In this document: in pieces, positions 34,237 through 43,230 of the stretch | Layout of the letters: each line of letters begins with the position of its first letter | Position numbering within the stretch: the first letter of the stretch is position 1 | DNA from: WRCA01 sp964587855 | GTDB taxonomy: Bacteria > Pseudomonadota > Alphaproteobacteria > Rs-D84 | Direction of reading: 5' to 3' | DNA length: 64,000 nucleotides | Assembly: GCA_964587855.1 (NCBI GenBank) | Contig: CAZPLT010000002.1 | Span: 1-64,000 of the forward strand | The notes under the pieces: model-generated | Database searches by the model: none | Told to the model about the DNA's origin: nothing | What the model saw: the letters and a program-made list of their open reading frames with translations, nothing else | Program-made: the position numbers and the translations under genes

Positions 34237-34264
34237 TTGCAATTATTTATCAGTTTGTTATAAT
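34237..34264 (+). promoter_or_regulatory. tRNA-Val(GAC) promoter
   Basis: TTGCAA (34237-34242), 16 nt, TATAAT (34259-34264), about 10 nt before the mature 5' end. Confidence 0.75.
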
Positions 34265-34274
34265 CTCATCCGCT

Positions 34275-34351
34275 GGACGCGTAGCTCAGTTGGTTAGAGT
34301 ATCTCCTTGACATGGAGGGGGTCGGAAGTTCGAGTCTTCTCGCGTCCACCA
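34275..34351 (+). tRNA. tRNA-Val (anticodon GAC)
   Basis: 77 nt. The acceptor GGACGCG pairs with CGCGTCC, and CCA is encoded. The anticodon loop TTGACAT gives GAC, the T-loop is TTCGAGT. With the UAC species at 12134 it covers all valine codons. Confidence 0.95.
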
Positions 34352-34355
34352 GGAT

Positions 34356-34384
34356 TTGTAAAATGAAACGAATGAAAATATAAT
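34356..34384 (+). promoter_or_regulatory. metG promoter
   Basis: TTGTAA (34356-34361), 17 nt, TATAAT (34379-34384). Predicted start near 34391, giving a ~62-nt leader that contains the hairpin at 34409-34436. Confidence 0.6.
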
Positions 34385-34397
34385 CTTATCAAGCATT

Positions 34398-34436
34398 AAC
34401 GGGAATTTTAGGCGCCCCGTTGGCGCCTATTTTTAT
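34398..34436 (+). promoter_or_regulatory. terminator hairpin in the metG leader, with a competing stem
   Basis: TAGGCGCC (34409-34416) / GGCGCCTA (34422-34429) followed by TATTTTTAT is a full intrinsic terminator 17-24 nt before the metG ATG. AACGGG (34398-34403) can instead pair with CCCGTT (34416-34421) in its loop. It may simply end the tRNA transcript, but its place after the metG promoter permits attenuation. Confidence 0.55.
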
Positions 34437-34452
34437 AAAAAGCGAGAAAAAT

Positions 34453-36456
34453 ATGAGTAAAAAATACCTTATTACCAGTGCATTACCTTATGTAAATGCT
34501 GTACCACATATTGGAAATTTTATAGGCAGTGTTTTACCAGCGGATGTTTATGCCAGATTTGCTCGCGCTCGTTATGGCGCAGAAAATGTTTTATTTGTAT
34601 GTGGTGCGGATGCACACGGCAGCCCGATAATTATCAGTGCAAAAAAAGAAAATATGCCAGTTGCGGATCTGGTAAAAAAATATCATTCATTACACGCCAA
34701 AATTTTTAATGATTTTAATGTGTCTTTTGATGGTGGATATGGGACAACACATACACCAGAACAGACAGAATTAGTTCATGAATTATTTAATTCTTTAGAA
34801 AAAAATGGCTTTGTAGAAGAAAAAACAACAATCCAACCTTATTCTGTAGACGATGAAATGTTTTTAGCAGACAGACAGATAGAGGGAACTTGTCCAAAAT
34901 GCGGACACGAGAAAGCTCGTGGTGATCAGTGTGATAAATGTGGTGAATTGTTGGATCCGGCAGATTTAATAAATCCTTATGTAGCAGAAAGCGGCAGTCG
35001 TAATATTGAAATGCGCGAAACAAAAAATCTGTTTTATCGCGCAGACAAGGTTAAAGCAGATGTTGAAAAGTGGTTTAACAAAACCGCTGAAAAAAATGGT
35101 TGGTCAAAATATGCAATTGGCGCAACAAAGAAATATTTAAGTGAAGATATTCCAAATCCATCAATTACACGTGATTTGCCATGGGGGATACCGGTGAACA
35201 AACCAGGATACGAAGACAAAGTGTTTTATGTATGGTTTGATGCGCCATGGGGATATATTTCTATATCACAAAATGCAAATAAAAAGTGGGCAGATTGGTG
35301 GCATGGTGGCGAAAATTGCCATTACGTGCAATTTATGGGTAAAGATAATATTAAATTCCACTCTTTATTTTTTCCAGGCCAGGAATTTGCTTGGGCAGAT
35401 GGTAATTGGAAGAAAGTTGATGTATTAAAAGGGTTCAGTTTTTTAAATTTTGAAGGCGATAAAATTTCTAAATCTGCAAATCATGGAATCTTTCTGGACC
35501 AAGCCATATCTGATGCGCCGGCGGATTGCTGGCGGTATGCTTTGATGTCATCTGCACCCGAAACAGACGATACAGATTTCACAATCCAACGCTTTGCCGA
35601 TATCGTTAATAAAGACCTGAACGGGATGTTGGGCAATTTTGTGTCACGCGTTTGCAAAATTACAGAAAAGAATTTTGGATTGAAAATTCCAAAATTTGAA
35701 AAAGGATTTGAAACGCCAATTGAAAAGATGAATGAGCTTTTGCATGAATTAACATCTGCGCTGGATGCTTGTGAATTTCGTAAATCCATAGTTGCATTGC
35801 GTTCTATGTGGGCCATTGCCAATGAATATATGAGTGAAAAAGAGCCATGGGCATTGGTAAAAAACGGAAACTTATCCGATGCGGGTGCGGTATTAAATGA
35901 ATGTTTTCAAATGATAGACTTTTTTGCCCGCGTTTCAGCGCCGTTTATTCCAGATGCCGCGGCAAAGATTCAATCAGTATTTACAGTCAAAAGAGATTTG
36001 TCTTGGCCAAAAGAATTTGAATGGCGCATAAATGACGGGGAAGGCTTTATCGTCCCAGAAAATCTGTTTTCACGTATAGATGACGATAAAATCGCTGCTA
36101 TGACTGAAAAATATGTTAAAAAAGCGCCAAAAATTGTAATCGCAAAGATTTTGACGGCAACGCCACATCCAGACAGCGACCATTTACAAGTCTTGTCAGT
36201 GGATGCGGGGCAGGGTGCACCACTGGAAATCGTATGTGGTGCGCCAAATGCGCGTGCCGGTTTGGTTTCTGTTTTGGCAATGGTTGGGGCAAAATTGCCC
36301 GCGTTTGATGCGCCACTGGCCGCGCGCAAGGTTCGTGGAGTTCTGTCAAACGGCATGATGTGCGCCGCAGATGAATTGGGTATCAGCAATGATCATGATG
36401 GCATAATTGAATTGCCCGATGATTCCGTAATTGGCGCAGAATTTAAAATAAAATAA
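34453..36456 (+). CDS. metG: methionyl-tRNA synthetase
   Basis: 667 residues. Class I motifs: PHIGN (the HIGH box) near 15-19 and KISKS (KMSKS box) near 337-341; a Cys4 zinc knuckle CPKCG...CDKCG lies near 146-163. The C-terminal ~100 residues are a Trbp111-type tRNA-binding domain (IVIAKILTATPHPDSDHLQVL) that also dimerises. I chose the ATG at 34453, since an in-frame start at 34420 lies in the leader hairpin. The stop overlaps queH by one base. Confidence 0.95.
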   Translation: MSKKYLITSALPYVNAVPHIGNFIGSVLPADVYARFARARYGAENVLFVCGADAHGSPIIISAKKENMPVADLVKKYHSLHAKIFNDFNVSFDGGYGTTHTPEQTELVHELFNSLEKNGFVEEKTTIQPYSVDDEMFLADRQIEGTCPKCGHEKARGDQCDKCGELLDPADLINPYVAESGSRNIEMRETKNLFYRADKVKADVEKWFNKTAEKNGWSKYAIGATKKYLSEDIPNPSITRDLPWGIPVNKPGYEDKVFYVWFDAPWGYISISQNANKKWADWWHGGENCHYVQFMGKDNIKFHSLFFPGQEFAWADGNWKKVDVLKGFSFLNFEGDKISKSANHGIFLDQAISDAPADCWRYALMSSAPETDDTDFTIQRFADIVNKDLNGMLGNFVSRVCKITEKNFGLKIPKFEKGFETPIEKMNELLHELTSALDACEFRKSIVALRSMWAIANEYMSEKEPWALVKNGNLSDAGAVLNECFQMIDFFARVSAPFIPDAAAKIQSVFTVKRDLSWPKEFEWRINDGEGFIVPENLFSRIDDDKIAAMTEKYVKKAPKIVIAKILTATPHPDSDHLQVLSVDAGQGAPLEIVCGAPNARAGLVSVLAMVGAKLPAFDAPLAARKVRGVLSNGMMCAADELGISNDHDGIIELPDDSVIGAEFKIK

Positions 36457-36974
36457 TGAATCAGAAAGATAAAATTGTTTTAATGTCTTGCTGTGCGCCA
36501 TGTGCTTGTGGGGCTATTTTACAATTAAAAGAGCAGGGCGCTGATTTTATTGTTTTATTTTACAATCCAAATATATTTCCAGAATCTGAATATCAAAAAA
36601 GACTGGCCGAGCAGATAAAATATTGCGAAAGTCTGGGCGTAAAATACCATGTTGGCGATTATAATCATAATGAATGGTTAAACTGTGTTTGTGGTTTGGA
36701 ATCCGAACCCGAGCAAGGTAAGCGTTGCACAGAATGTTTCAAAATGCGCTTTGTATGGGGTGCGCGTTGGGCATGCGATAACGGATATAATAAAATAATG
36801 TCAGTTTTTGGTGTTTCAAAACACAAAGACCAAGCCCAGGTGGATGCATCTGCATCTGAGCTTGGGCTGGAATATGTTCCGTTTCAATGGGACGAGAAAC
36901 TTCGTCAAAAAATAAATCATGAATCAGATTTTTACAGACAAAAATATTGTGGCTGTGAATTTAGTCAAAACTAG
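36456..36974 (+). CDS. queH: epoxyqueuosine reductase QueH
   Basis: 172 residues (former DUF208). SCCAPC at about 11-16, then CVCG, RCTECFKMR and a late YCGC: the cysteines that hold the iron-sulfur cluster and extra metal in QueH. It makes the last step of queuosine synthesis in the anticodon wobble base of some tRNAs, and replaces the unrelated QueG. It is coupled to metG (TAATG) and its stop shares a CTAG with the opposing der gene. Confidence 0.9.
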   Translation: MNQKDKIVLMSCCAPCACGAILQLKEQGADFIVLFYNPNIFPESEYQKRLAEQIKYCESLGVKYHVGDYNHNEWLNCVCGLESEPEQGKRCTECFKMRFVWGARWACDNGYNKIMSVFGVSKHKDQAQVDASASELGLEYVPFQWDEKLRQKINHESDFYRQKYCGCEFSQN

Positions 36975-38311
36975 CTAAATGGATTTTCCGATTTTTTATA
37001 TTCTATGAATATTGGTAATTGTTCCCAATCCATAGTTTTTGCAATTCCTTTGCGCAAATATCTGGTATAAGATTCGGGTACATCAGATGCCCCACCAACG
37101 TGAATCGCAATCTTTATCGGATTTGTTGAAATTTGTGTTACAAATTTGATTTTCATTGGACGTTTCAGACGTGAAAGCGGCGGTTGACGGGCCTCTATCA
37201 ATTTTTCAATAGTACGATTGAGTAAAGATGTTGGTGCGCGGTCGGCCGTTTTATCATGCAATTCAAATACGCGTTTCATTAAATTTTTCATACCTGTTCC
37301 AATTTCGGCTGAAATTGGTAAAATCAAAGGTCGAATTATTTGATAAAATGAATTTTTAAATTGATGTTTTAATTTTAATAATTTGTCTTCGCGTTCTTCT
37401 GCCTCAACCAAGTCCCATTTGTTTAATGCAATTGCCAATATTTTACCAGCGTCATAAACACGTGCGGCAATTCCCAAGGTTTGCTTTTCAATATCACCAG
37501 TGGAATCTACAACCAAAATTACCACATCTGTTTTTTCCATCGCGTCCAAAGATTTTAATGCGGATAAAGTTTCCAATCCATCTGTAATATTCGATTTTCT
37601 GCGCAGTCCAGCAGTATCATTGATTATAATATCCCGGTTCAGATATTTTGTTTTGATTTCAATAGTATCACGAGTAACACCAGGTTCATCACGAACAATT
37701 ACACGTTTTTCACCCAAAATTTGATTTACAAAAGTTGATTTTCCAACATTTGGCTGTCCCATAATGGTTATGCGCAACTTTGAATTTGAAGATGTGGGAG
37801 TTTTAGTAATTGTTGATGGTTCTGTTTGTTTGATAAAATCATAAATTTTATCAAATCCTAGTTTATGTTCAGCAGATATTGGGAAAGGTTCCCCAAATCC
37901 CAATTTATAAAATTCATGTATATCGTTAACACGTTTTGCAGATTCTGTTTTATTTGCTAATAAAAGTATTTGGGCGTTATTTTGTTTTTCTTTTCGTATG
38001 CGTTTTGCCCATTCTATATCTTTTGGTGTAATGCCAACACGACCATCCACAACGAATAAAATAACATCAGATAGTCGAACGGCGTTCAATGCAAACTCGG
38101 TTGATTGCTTTTCTATTTCATTACCTTTGGTTTCCAGACCGGCGGTGTCCATCAATTCAAATTCCAAATCCCCCAATTTAGCATTGCCGGTTAAAACGTC
38201 ACGTGTAACGCCGGGACGATCATGAACCAGCGCACTGCGCGAATGTGTCAGTGCATTAAACAATGTAGATTTTCCAGTATTTGGCCGGCCGGCTATTGCA
38301 ACTTTTAACAT
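36971..38311 (-). CDS. der: ribosome biogenesis GTPase Der (EngA)
   Basis: 446 residues. Two tandem G domains: GRPNTGKST at 7-15 and GQPNVGKST near 185, each with DTAG and NK(T/W)D-type motifs (DTAGLETKG, NDTAGLRRK, LNKWDLVE), then a KH-like C-terminal domain. It acts in 50S subunit assembly. In E. coli it follows yfgM-bamB; here those two genes are about 3 kb away. The start ATG at 38311 is directly preceded by AAC-rich sequence with GGAAAAA. The end overlaps queH by 4 bp. Confidence 0.95.
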   Translation of the reverse strand: MLKVAIAGRPNTGKSTLFNALTHSRSALVHDRPGVTRDVLTGNAKLGDLEFELMDTAGLETKGNEIEKQSTEFALNAVRLSDVILFVVDGRVGITPKDIEWAKRIRKEKQNNAQILLLANKTESAKRVNDIHEFYKLGFGEPFPISAEHKLGFDKIYDFIKQTEPSTITKTPTSSNSKLRITIMGQPNVGKSTFVNQILGEKRVIVRDEPGVTRDTIEIKTKYLNRDIIINDTAGLRRKSNITDGLETLSALKSLDAMEKTDVVILVVDSTGDIEKQTLGIAARVYDAGKILAIALNKWDLVEAEEREDKLLKLKHQFKNSFYQIIRPLILPISAEIGTGMKNLMKRVFELHDKTADRAPTSLLNRTIEKLIEARQPPLSRLKRPMKIKFVTQISTNPIKIAIHVGGASDVPESYTRYLRKGIAKTMDWEQLPIFIEYKKSENPFS

Positions 38312-38379
38312 GTTTTTTCCTGTTGAAATATTTGTTTGTTGGCTTTATTATAGACATAAGAAGAAGAAAAGGCAAAAAA

Positions 38380-38976
38380 ATGATTAAAAAATTCAAAAGC
38401 TGGTCTCAGCATATAATTCATATTTTAACTCAACCCCGTCAATTCTTTCCCAAGATAGTTGCAGACGGAAATTTAGAAGAGTCGATGTTAAAGGCATTCC
38501 TGTATGGTTTGTTGGGTGGAATTGCAGTTCTAGCATTGCAATTGATTGGTGGCGCAACAATTACATTTGCTGCTGTATTTTCTAAATTGATAGTTGTTCC
38601 GGTATTGGCAGTTGCTTTGTTATTCTTGCTTGCTGGAATGATGATGATGGTATCTGAAATAACCAGTGGCGAACGTGACTGGGAAATAGCGGTCAAGGGT
38701 TTGGCTTCGGTATTCTTTATTTATCCAATTATTTTAGTTTTAAATTTCTTGGCATGGAATTGTACAACCCTGTGGATAATAAGTATATTGGTTGATGGTT
38801 ATGTATTATTCTTGCTTTATAACATTGGTGTATATTGCATGAAGGGTAATAAAATAAAAGTTATGGTTGTTATTGGTGCGTTTGCAATTTTTGCAATAAC
38901 GATTTACGCAACAGATTATCGTCTGGGTTGGTTTATGTTGAAAAACACCGGTGCAGCGTTAAAGTGTTTGGTATAA
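38380..38976 (+). CDS. YIP1-family integral membrane protein
   Basis: 198 residues with about five hydrophobic helices (GLLGGIAVLALQLIGG, FSKLIVVPVLAVALLFLLAG, GLASVFFIYPIILVLNFLAW, IISILVDGYVLFLLYNIGVY, VMVVIGAFAIFAITIY). The pattern and a DGYVLFLLYNIGV segment fit the YIP1 family; function in bacteria is unknown. The ATG at 38380 has AAAAGGC upstream; an in-frame start at 38281 lies inside der. A terminator follows. Confidence 0.75.
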   Translation: MIKKFKSWSQHIIHILTQPRQFFPKIVADGNLEESMLKAFLYGLLGGIAVLALQLIGGATITFAAVFSKLIVVPVLAVALLFLLAGMMMMVSEITSGERDWEIAVKGLASVFFIYPIILVLNFLAWNCTTLWIISILVDGYVLFLLYNIGVYCMKGNKIKVMVVIGAFAIFAITIYATDYRLGWFMLKNTGAALKCLV

Positions 38977-38981
38977 AAAAT

Positions 38982-39004
38982 AATCCCGCATTGCGGGATT
39001 TTTT
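38982..39004. terminator. bidirectional terminator
   Basis: AATCCCGC-ATT-GCGGGATT with A's to the left and T's to the right, between the convergent YIP1 gene and the porin gene. Confidence 0.9.
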
Positions 39005-39006
39005 AA

Positions 39007-40014
39007 TTAAAACTTTAACATTAATCCGGCTGAAATAAATGGTGATGTTTTGTTTGACGAAACAATACCGCCACTGGCCCAAACATTCCAAAATTGATCA
39101 ATTTTATAACGAAGTGAGATTATGCCAGTATGTGCAAAATAATCTTCTGTATTGTGAAATGTGCCGATTTGGGAAAGCATATAAGATGTTGAAACTGACC
39201 ATCCAAGTAAATCATAACTGATCCCAGTACCAAAGGAAATGCCATCGGATAAGGTGCCCATTGGTTTTTTATCATAAGTGGTCTTTGCATTTAATCCCCA
39301 ATTCCAGCTGTTGTATTGCAGGTTTAATCCAGCTGAAATCTGACCACGCCAATCTGCATTAACTGGCATTGCATAAATATCACCAATAAAATTATCTGGG
39401 TGTTCTATAAAAGAGCTGCCCAATGATAATGCCAACTTTGTTTTTCCACCTGATTTTTTATATTTAATACCAAAATCAAAAGCATCGTTAAAATGATGTT
39501 GTTTTGGTGCAAATGAAAACCCAACTTGTATTGGTCCAGGCGCACTGACTATGTTTGCGCGAAATGCAAATTGTGTTCCAGAAATTGTGCCGCGTGAAAT
39601 CATAGGTAATGGATCTGCAAAGTCATAAATAATCGAATCATTATTTATACGTAATCCACCAACGTCTGGCAGACCCAATCCTAATTTTGCAGCGATAGTG
39701 TCCGTCCACCCCAGTTCCATGCGTCCCCATGATGATTCAGTATAAACAAAGGCATCCATAAATGGCTTGTCCTGGTCTATTCCCCATGCGCTGTGTGAAA
39801 TGGCGGCACCAAATAACAAATCTTTTGATTTGCGATATGTTATTTGCCCACGAGCTTGCCAATCGTTTGCAAGATCAGATCTGTCATCAGAAATTACATA
39901 ACCAGCAGTTCCATAACCAGATAATTTAAAATTCCAATTACTATAATTGTGTTCTAATGCATTTGCAGTAAATGGCAGGATACAAAAAGTTAAAGGTAAA
40001 ATTAGTTTTTTCAT
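39007..40014 (-). CDS. outer-membrane porin-like beta-barrel
   Basis: 335 residues. Signal peptide cleaved after TANA (near 19), then alternating amphipathic strands and a terminal phenylalanine (AGLMLKF), the barrel-insertion signature. A KLSGYGTAGYV opening resembles general porins of the Gram-negative porin superfamily. Unusually its start overlaps the rpoH stop as ATGA (40011-40014), so it is co-translated with the heat-shock sigma factor. Confidence 0.82.
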   Translation of the reverse strand: MKKLILPLTFCILPFTANALEHNYSNWNFKLSGYGTAGYVISDDRSDLANDWQARGQITYRKSKDLLFGAAISHSAWGIDQDKPFMDAFVYTESSWGRMELGWTDTIAAKLGLGLPDVGGLRINNDSIIYDFADPLPMISRGTISGTQFAFRANIVSAPGPIQVGFSFAPKQHHFNDAFDFGIKYKKSGGKTKLALSLGSSFIEHPDNFIGDIYAMPVNADWRGQISAGLNLQYNSWNWGLNAKTTYDKKPMGTLSDGISFGTGISYDLLGWSVSTSYMLSQIGTFHNTEDYFAHTGIISLRYKIDQFWNVWASGGIVSSNKTSPFISAGLMLKF

Positions 40015-40898
40015 TTTTTTGTTTCCGCTAAGACAGCATTTTGTAATTTTGCAAATGCCCGTTCTTCTATTTGACGTACACGCTCGCGCGAGATTCCATA
40101 TTCACCAGCCAATTGTTCCAATGTTTTAACAGGATCTGACATTCTGCGTGCAATTAAAATTGCGCGATCGCGTTCTGGTAAATCAACCAAATGCTTTTTC
40201 AAAAGAGCCATACCAGATTTTCGCATTTGAAATGCTTCTAATCGATCTTCAATAGATTCGGTTTTATCTTCTAGATTAGAAAGAAGATCTGTAGAATCTG
40301 AATCTTGGTGCGCGGGTGCGTTCAGCGATACATCACGTGCACCCATTCTTTGCGCCATACGCGAAACATCTTTTTCATTAACGTCCAGATATTCAGCAAT
40401 TTGTTTTACTTCGTCTGGGGATATATTTCCGGTCATTATACCAAGTGCACGTTTGGCGCGAGACAGGTTAAAGAAAACGCGTTTTTGATTTGCTGATGTT
40501 CCGATTTTAACCATTGACCAATTAGAAAGGATTAAATCGTACATTTCTGCCTTGATCCAAAACATGGCATAGGTTGAAAAGCGAAACCCTTTTTCTGGAT
40601 CGAATTTTTGCAGGGCCTGCATCAACCCCAAATTCCCAGATGCAATTAAATCGGATACAGGCAGACCATAATTTTTAAATTCATAGGCAACGGCCACCAC
40701 CATACGCAAATGCGAAGTAATTAATTTCTCGGCCGCATCAGAATCATGCTGGGATGACCAAGCGTTTGCATATTCGTATTCCTCGCTTGCGGTTAAAATA
40801 GGGTATTTTTTGATATAATCGATATAGCGCGCCAAAGAATAGTCATCTGAAATGGCGGGCAGGGTCGAACTTTTAATAGTTGGCAGTATTTCTGACAT
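40011..40898 (-). CDS. rpoH: RNA polymerase sigma-32 factor RpoH
   Basis: 295 residues. Region 2 (LITSHLRMVVAVAYEFKNYGLPVSDLIASGNLGLMQA, FRFSTYAMFWIKAEM), the RpoH box QKRVFFNLSRAK near 133-144, and region 4.2 with EQLAGEYGISRERVRQIEERAF. It directs transcription of heat-shock genes and may also affect the Hsp70 system at 2862. The promoter ends 6 nt before the ATG, leaving no leader for an RNA thermometer such as E. coli rpoH has. Confidence 0.95.
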   Translation of the reverse strand: MSEILPTIKSSTLPAISDDYSLARYIDYIKKYPILTASEEYEYANAWSSQHDSDAAEKLITSHLRMVVAVAYEFKNYGLPVSDLIASGNLGLMQALQKFDPEKGFRFSTYAMFWIKAEMYDLILSNWSMVKIGTSANQKRVFFNLSRAKRALGIMTGNISPDEVKQIAEYLDVNEKDVSRMAQRMGARDVSLNAPAHQDSDSTDLLSNLEDKTESIEDRLEAFQMRKSGMALLKKHLVDLPERDRAILIARRMSDPVKTLEQLAGEYGISRERVRQIEERAFAKLQNAVLAETKK

Positions 40899-40904
40899 AA
40901 ATCC

Positions 40905-40933
40905 ATTATAGGGCAGATGGCACTAAAAATCAA
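40905..40933 (-). promoter_or_regulatory. rpoH promoter, start point at the ATG
   Basis: On the minus strand TTGATT (40933-40928), 17 nt, TATAAT (40910-40905), 6 nt before the ATG at 40898. It looks sigma70-like. Confidence 0.75.
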
Positions 40934-40988
40934 CTTGCGGGCAGGGGATAAAATTACTATGATTTTACAAAACCAAAAGGAATAAGTA

Positions 40989-41672
40989 ATGGCGAATATG
41001 TTATCGCATAACAAAAATATTAAACCAACCAAGAAAACTATGGAAGAACACGCCGAAGACGCGTTGTATCGTGAAATTACCGAAGAAGTTCACGCAGAAA
41101 AAGTATATAACTTTGTAAAAAAGCATATGCGTGCTTTTATTGCGGGCGCAATAATGGCCGTAATTTTAGTTGTGGCGTTTCAATTATATCGTAATTATCG
41201 TGCAAATTCTGCAAGTGCCCAGGCAAAAATATTTGAATCTGCTATTGTGATGAGTGCAAATGGGGATATGGCTGGTGCAGACGCTGAATTTGCCCGTGCT
41301 GCTGCAAAATCTTCGGGCGGGATGGGTGATTTGGCATTGTGGGAATCCGCAATGATGGATTTACGCACTGGTAAGGGGATTGTAAAACTGGAAAAATTAG
41401 CTGCTGATGGTTCAACTCGTGATTTTCGTGATTTGGCTTTAATCAGACTTTCAACGATTCGTGGTGATTCGATGTCAGCAGAAGAATTTGAAAAGTTTTT
41501 ATCGCCAGTTTTAACCCAAAAGTCACCTTTTTATTATACTGGTATGCTGTTGGTTGCACAAAAATATGTATCAACAGGGGATAAAGACAGTGCAAACAAA
41601 TGGTTGAATAAAATAGTTAGCGACAAACAAACACCATCCATAATTATTGCAATGGCAGAAAGTTTAAGATAA
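40989..41672 (+). CDS. YfgM-like tetratricopeptide membrane protein
   Basis: 227 residues. Cytoplasmic N-terminus, one membrane helix (about 46-68, FIAGAIMAVILVVAFQLY), then a TPR-like periplasmic domain (YfgM/PF09976 type: ASAQAKIFESAIVMSANGDMAGADAEF). In E. coli YfgM is bound to the SecYEG/PpiD translocon and sits before bamB, as here. AAAGGA precedes the ATG. It overlaps the next gene by one base (TAATG). Confidence 0.82.
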   Translation: MANMLSHNKNIKPTKKTMEEHAEDALYREITEEVHAEKVYNFVKKHMRAFIAGAIMAVILVVAFQLYRNYRANSASAQAKIFESAIVMSANGDMAGADAEFARAAAKSSGGMGDLALWESAMMDLRTGKGIVKLEKLAADGSTRDFRDLALIRLSTIRGDSMSAEEFEKFLSPVLTQKSPFYYTGMLLVAQKYVSTGDKDSANKWLNKIVSDKQTPSIIIAMAESLR

Positions 41673-42439
41673 TGAAAAAAACATATCTGATATTATTTTT
41701 GTTGGTATCTTTTGTTGGGGCATGTTCTAAACCAGATCCAATTTTGCCAGGGTTAAGAACCCCTGTGTTTGGTACATCAGAACCAGTCTTGTTGGGCAAC
41801 ATTCCAACAGATGTGGTAGCAGACAGCTTTAATCGCATAAAGACCCCAGAAAAACAAACAAAATACGAACAAAATCTTAATAATGAAGTTTTTGAAGTAT
41901 CTGCTGATGGCGCAAAAAGAAAAATATTTGCGGGATTTCCAACCGAAACGAAAATAGATTCCCCCAGAATTCCCGTTCTGTATAAAAATTTCATTTATAT
42001 TGGATTAACAACAGGTGAAGTAATAAAACTTAATCCAAAGACAAAAAATATAGAATGGATTGCTGATATTTATAAAGATATGGATATGTTAAGTGTTGGT
42101 TCTGTACTGGATGTAGTTGCATCGCCCGTAATTGATGAAGACAGATTATTCGCAGGTGGTATGGGGCGTGCTTTTTGTCAGATAAATATTTCAAATGGTG
42201 ATAAAAAATGGTGCGCGGACATATCTGTTGCGACACCATTCTTGATTGCGGGGGATATTGCTTTTGTTGTTGGAACAGATTCACGTTTGTATGCAATAAA
42301 TACTAAAAATGGTGGAATATATTGGATAACTGATGTTAAAAAATCGGTCCAACCACGTATGGAAATCGAAGATGAGAAATATTTTGTAATCGTTGGCAAA
42401 CAATGGTTTGATGCCACCAGCGGTGTAGATGATGATTAA
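41672..42439 (+). CDS. bamB: BamB-like PQQ-propeller lipoprotein, shortened
   Basis: 255 residues. Lipoprotein signal with FVGAC (Cys near 18), then PQQ-type propeller units (NFIYIGLTTGEVIKLNPKTKNIEW, RLYAINTKNGGIYWITDV). It sits right after the yfgM-like gene, the conserved order. BamB is normally about 380-450 residues with eight blades; this protein can form only about half of a propeller, yet the frame is open and ends cleanly. Either a reduced BamB or a paralogue. Overlaps the comF gene by 11 bp. Confidence 0.75.
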   Translation: MKKTYLILFLLVSFVGACSKPDPILPGLRTPVFGTSEPVLLGNIPTDVVADSFNRIKTPEKQTKYEQNLNNEVFEVSADGAKRKIFAGFPTETKIDSPRIPVLYKNFIYIGLTTGEVIKLNPKTKNIEWIADIYKDMDMLSVGSVLDVVASPVIDEDRLFAGGMGRAFCQINISNGDKKWCADISVATPFLIAGDIAFVVGTDSRLYAINTKNGGIYWITDVKKSVQPRMEIEDEKYFVIVGKQWFDATSGVDDD

Positions 42440-43157
42440 GAAAGTATTATTTAATATTCTTGATTTTTTCTTTCCCCCAACATGTCCAATTTGTAAAAAC
42501 CCGGTATCCGAACATGGAACCTTGTGCCATGATTGTTGGGGTAAATTTAATTGGATTTCTGATCCAAAATGTCATATTTGCGGATATCCGTTTCCTGCTA
42601 ATTTAGATCTGGGGGTACGCCCGATGTGTCCCGTGTGTGCAGCTGGTGAAAACGAGCTGGATTGGATGCGCAGCGCATGTGTTTACGATGAGTTTTCACG
42701 GGATATAATGTTGCCATTTAAGCACGCAGGGCAAATTCATTATCAAAGAATTATGAGTCGTGCAATGATTATGGCGTTGAGGGAAATGAACGAAAAAGTT
42801 GATATTGTTATGCCAGTACCACTTTCAAATCGCCGTTTGTTTAAACGCGGGTATAATCAAGCAACTTTGTTAGCGCGACCAATCGCGAAATATTTAAATA
42901 CCAGACTGGATATTGATTCTATTCATCGTAAACATCGCTCGGACATGGGACATAAGAATGCTAAACAAAGAGCGGATAATATTCGCGGAGTCTTTGCTGT
43001 GATGCGTCCAGAGAAGATTACGGGTAAAACAATTTTGTTGGTTGATGATGTTATGACAACTGGCGCTACATTTGCAGAATTACACCGCGCATTAAAGAAA
43101 GCAGGGGCAGACAAGGTAATTGGAATAACTTTTTGTCGGGTTGTTCGTGCGATTTAA
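42429..43157 (+). CDS. ComF family phosphoribosyltransferase-like protein
   Basis: 242 residues. An N-terminal double zinc ribbon (CPIC...CHDC, CHICG...CPVC), then a phosphoribosyltransferase fold with KRGYNQATLLA and the PRPP loop ILLVDDVMTTGATF near 201-214. ComF proteins act in natural transformation or purine salvage-like steps; no other competence gene is seen here. It starts inside the bamB end. Confidence 0.88.
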   Translation: MMIKKVLFNILDFFFPPTCPICKNPVSEHGTLCHDCWGKFNWISDPKCHICGYPFPANLDLGVRPMCPVCAAGENELDWMRSACVYDEFSRDIMLPFKHAGQIHYQRIMSRAMIMALREMNEKVDIVMPVPLSNRRLFKRGYNQATLLARPIAKYLNTRLDIDSIHRKHRSDMGHKNAKQRADNIRGVFAVMRPEKITGKTILLVDDVMTTGATFAELHRALKKAGADKVIGITFCRVVRAI

Positions 43158-43230
43158 TTAAATTGCTTTTCGTATTTTTATATGCTAGTTTTCTTATTAA
43201 TCCGATATAAGAATTAAACAAGGAATAAAA

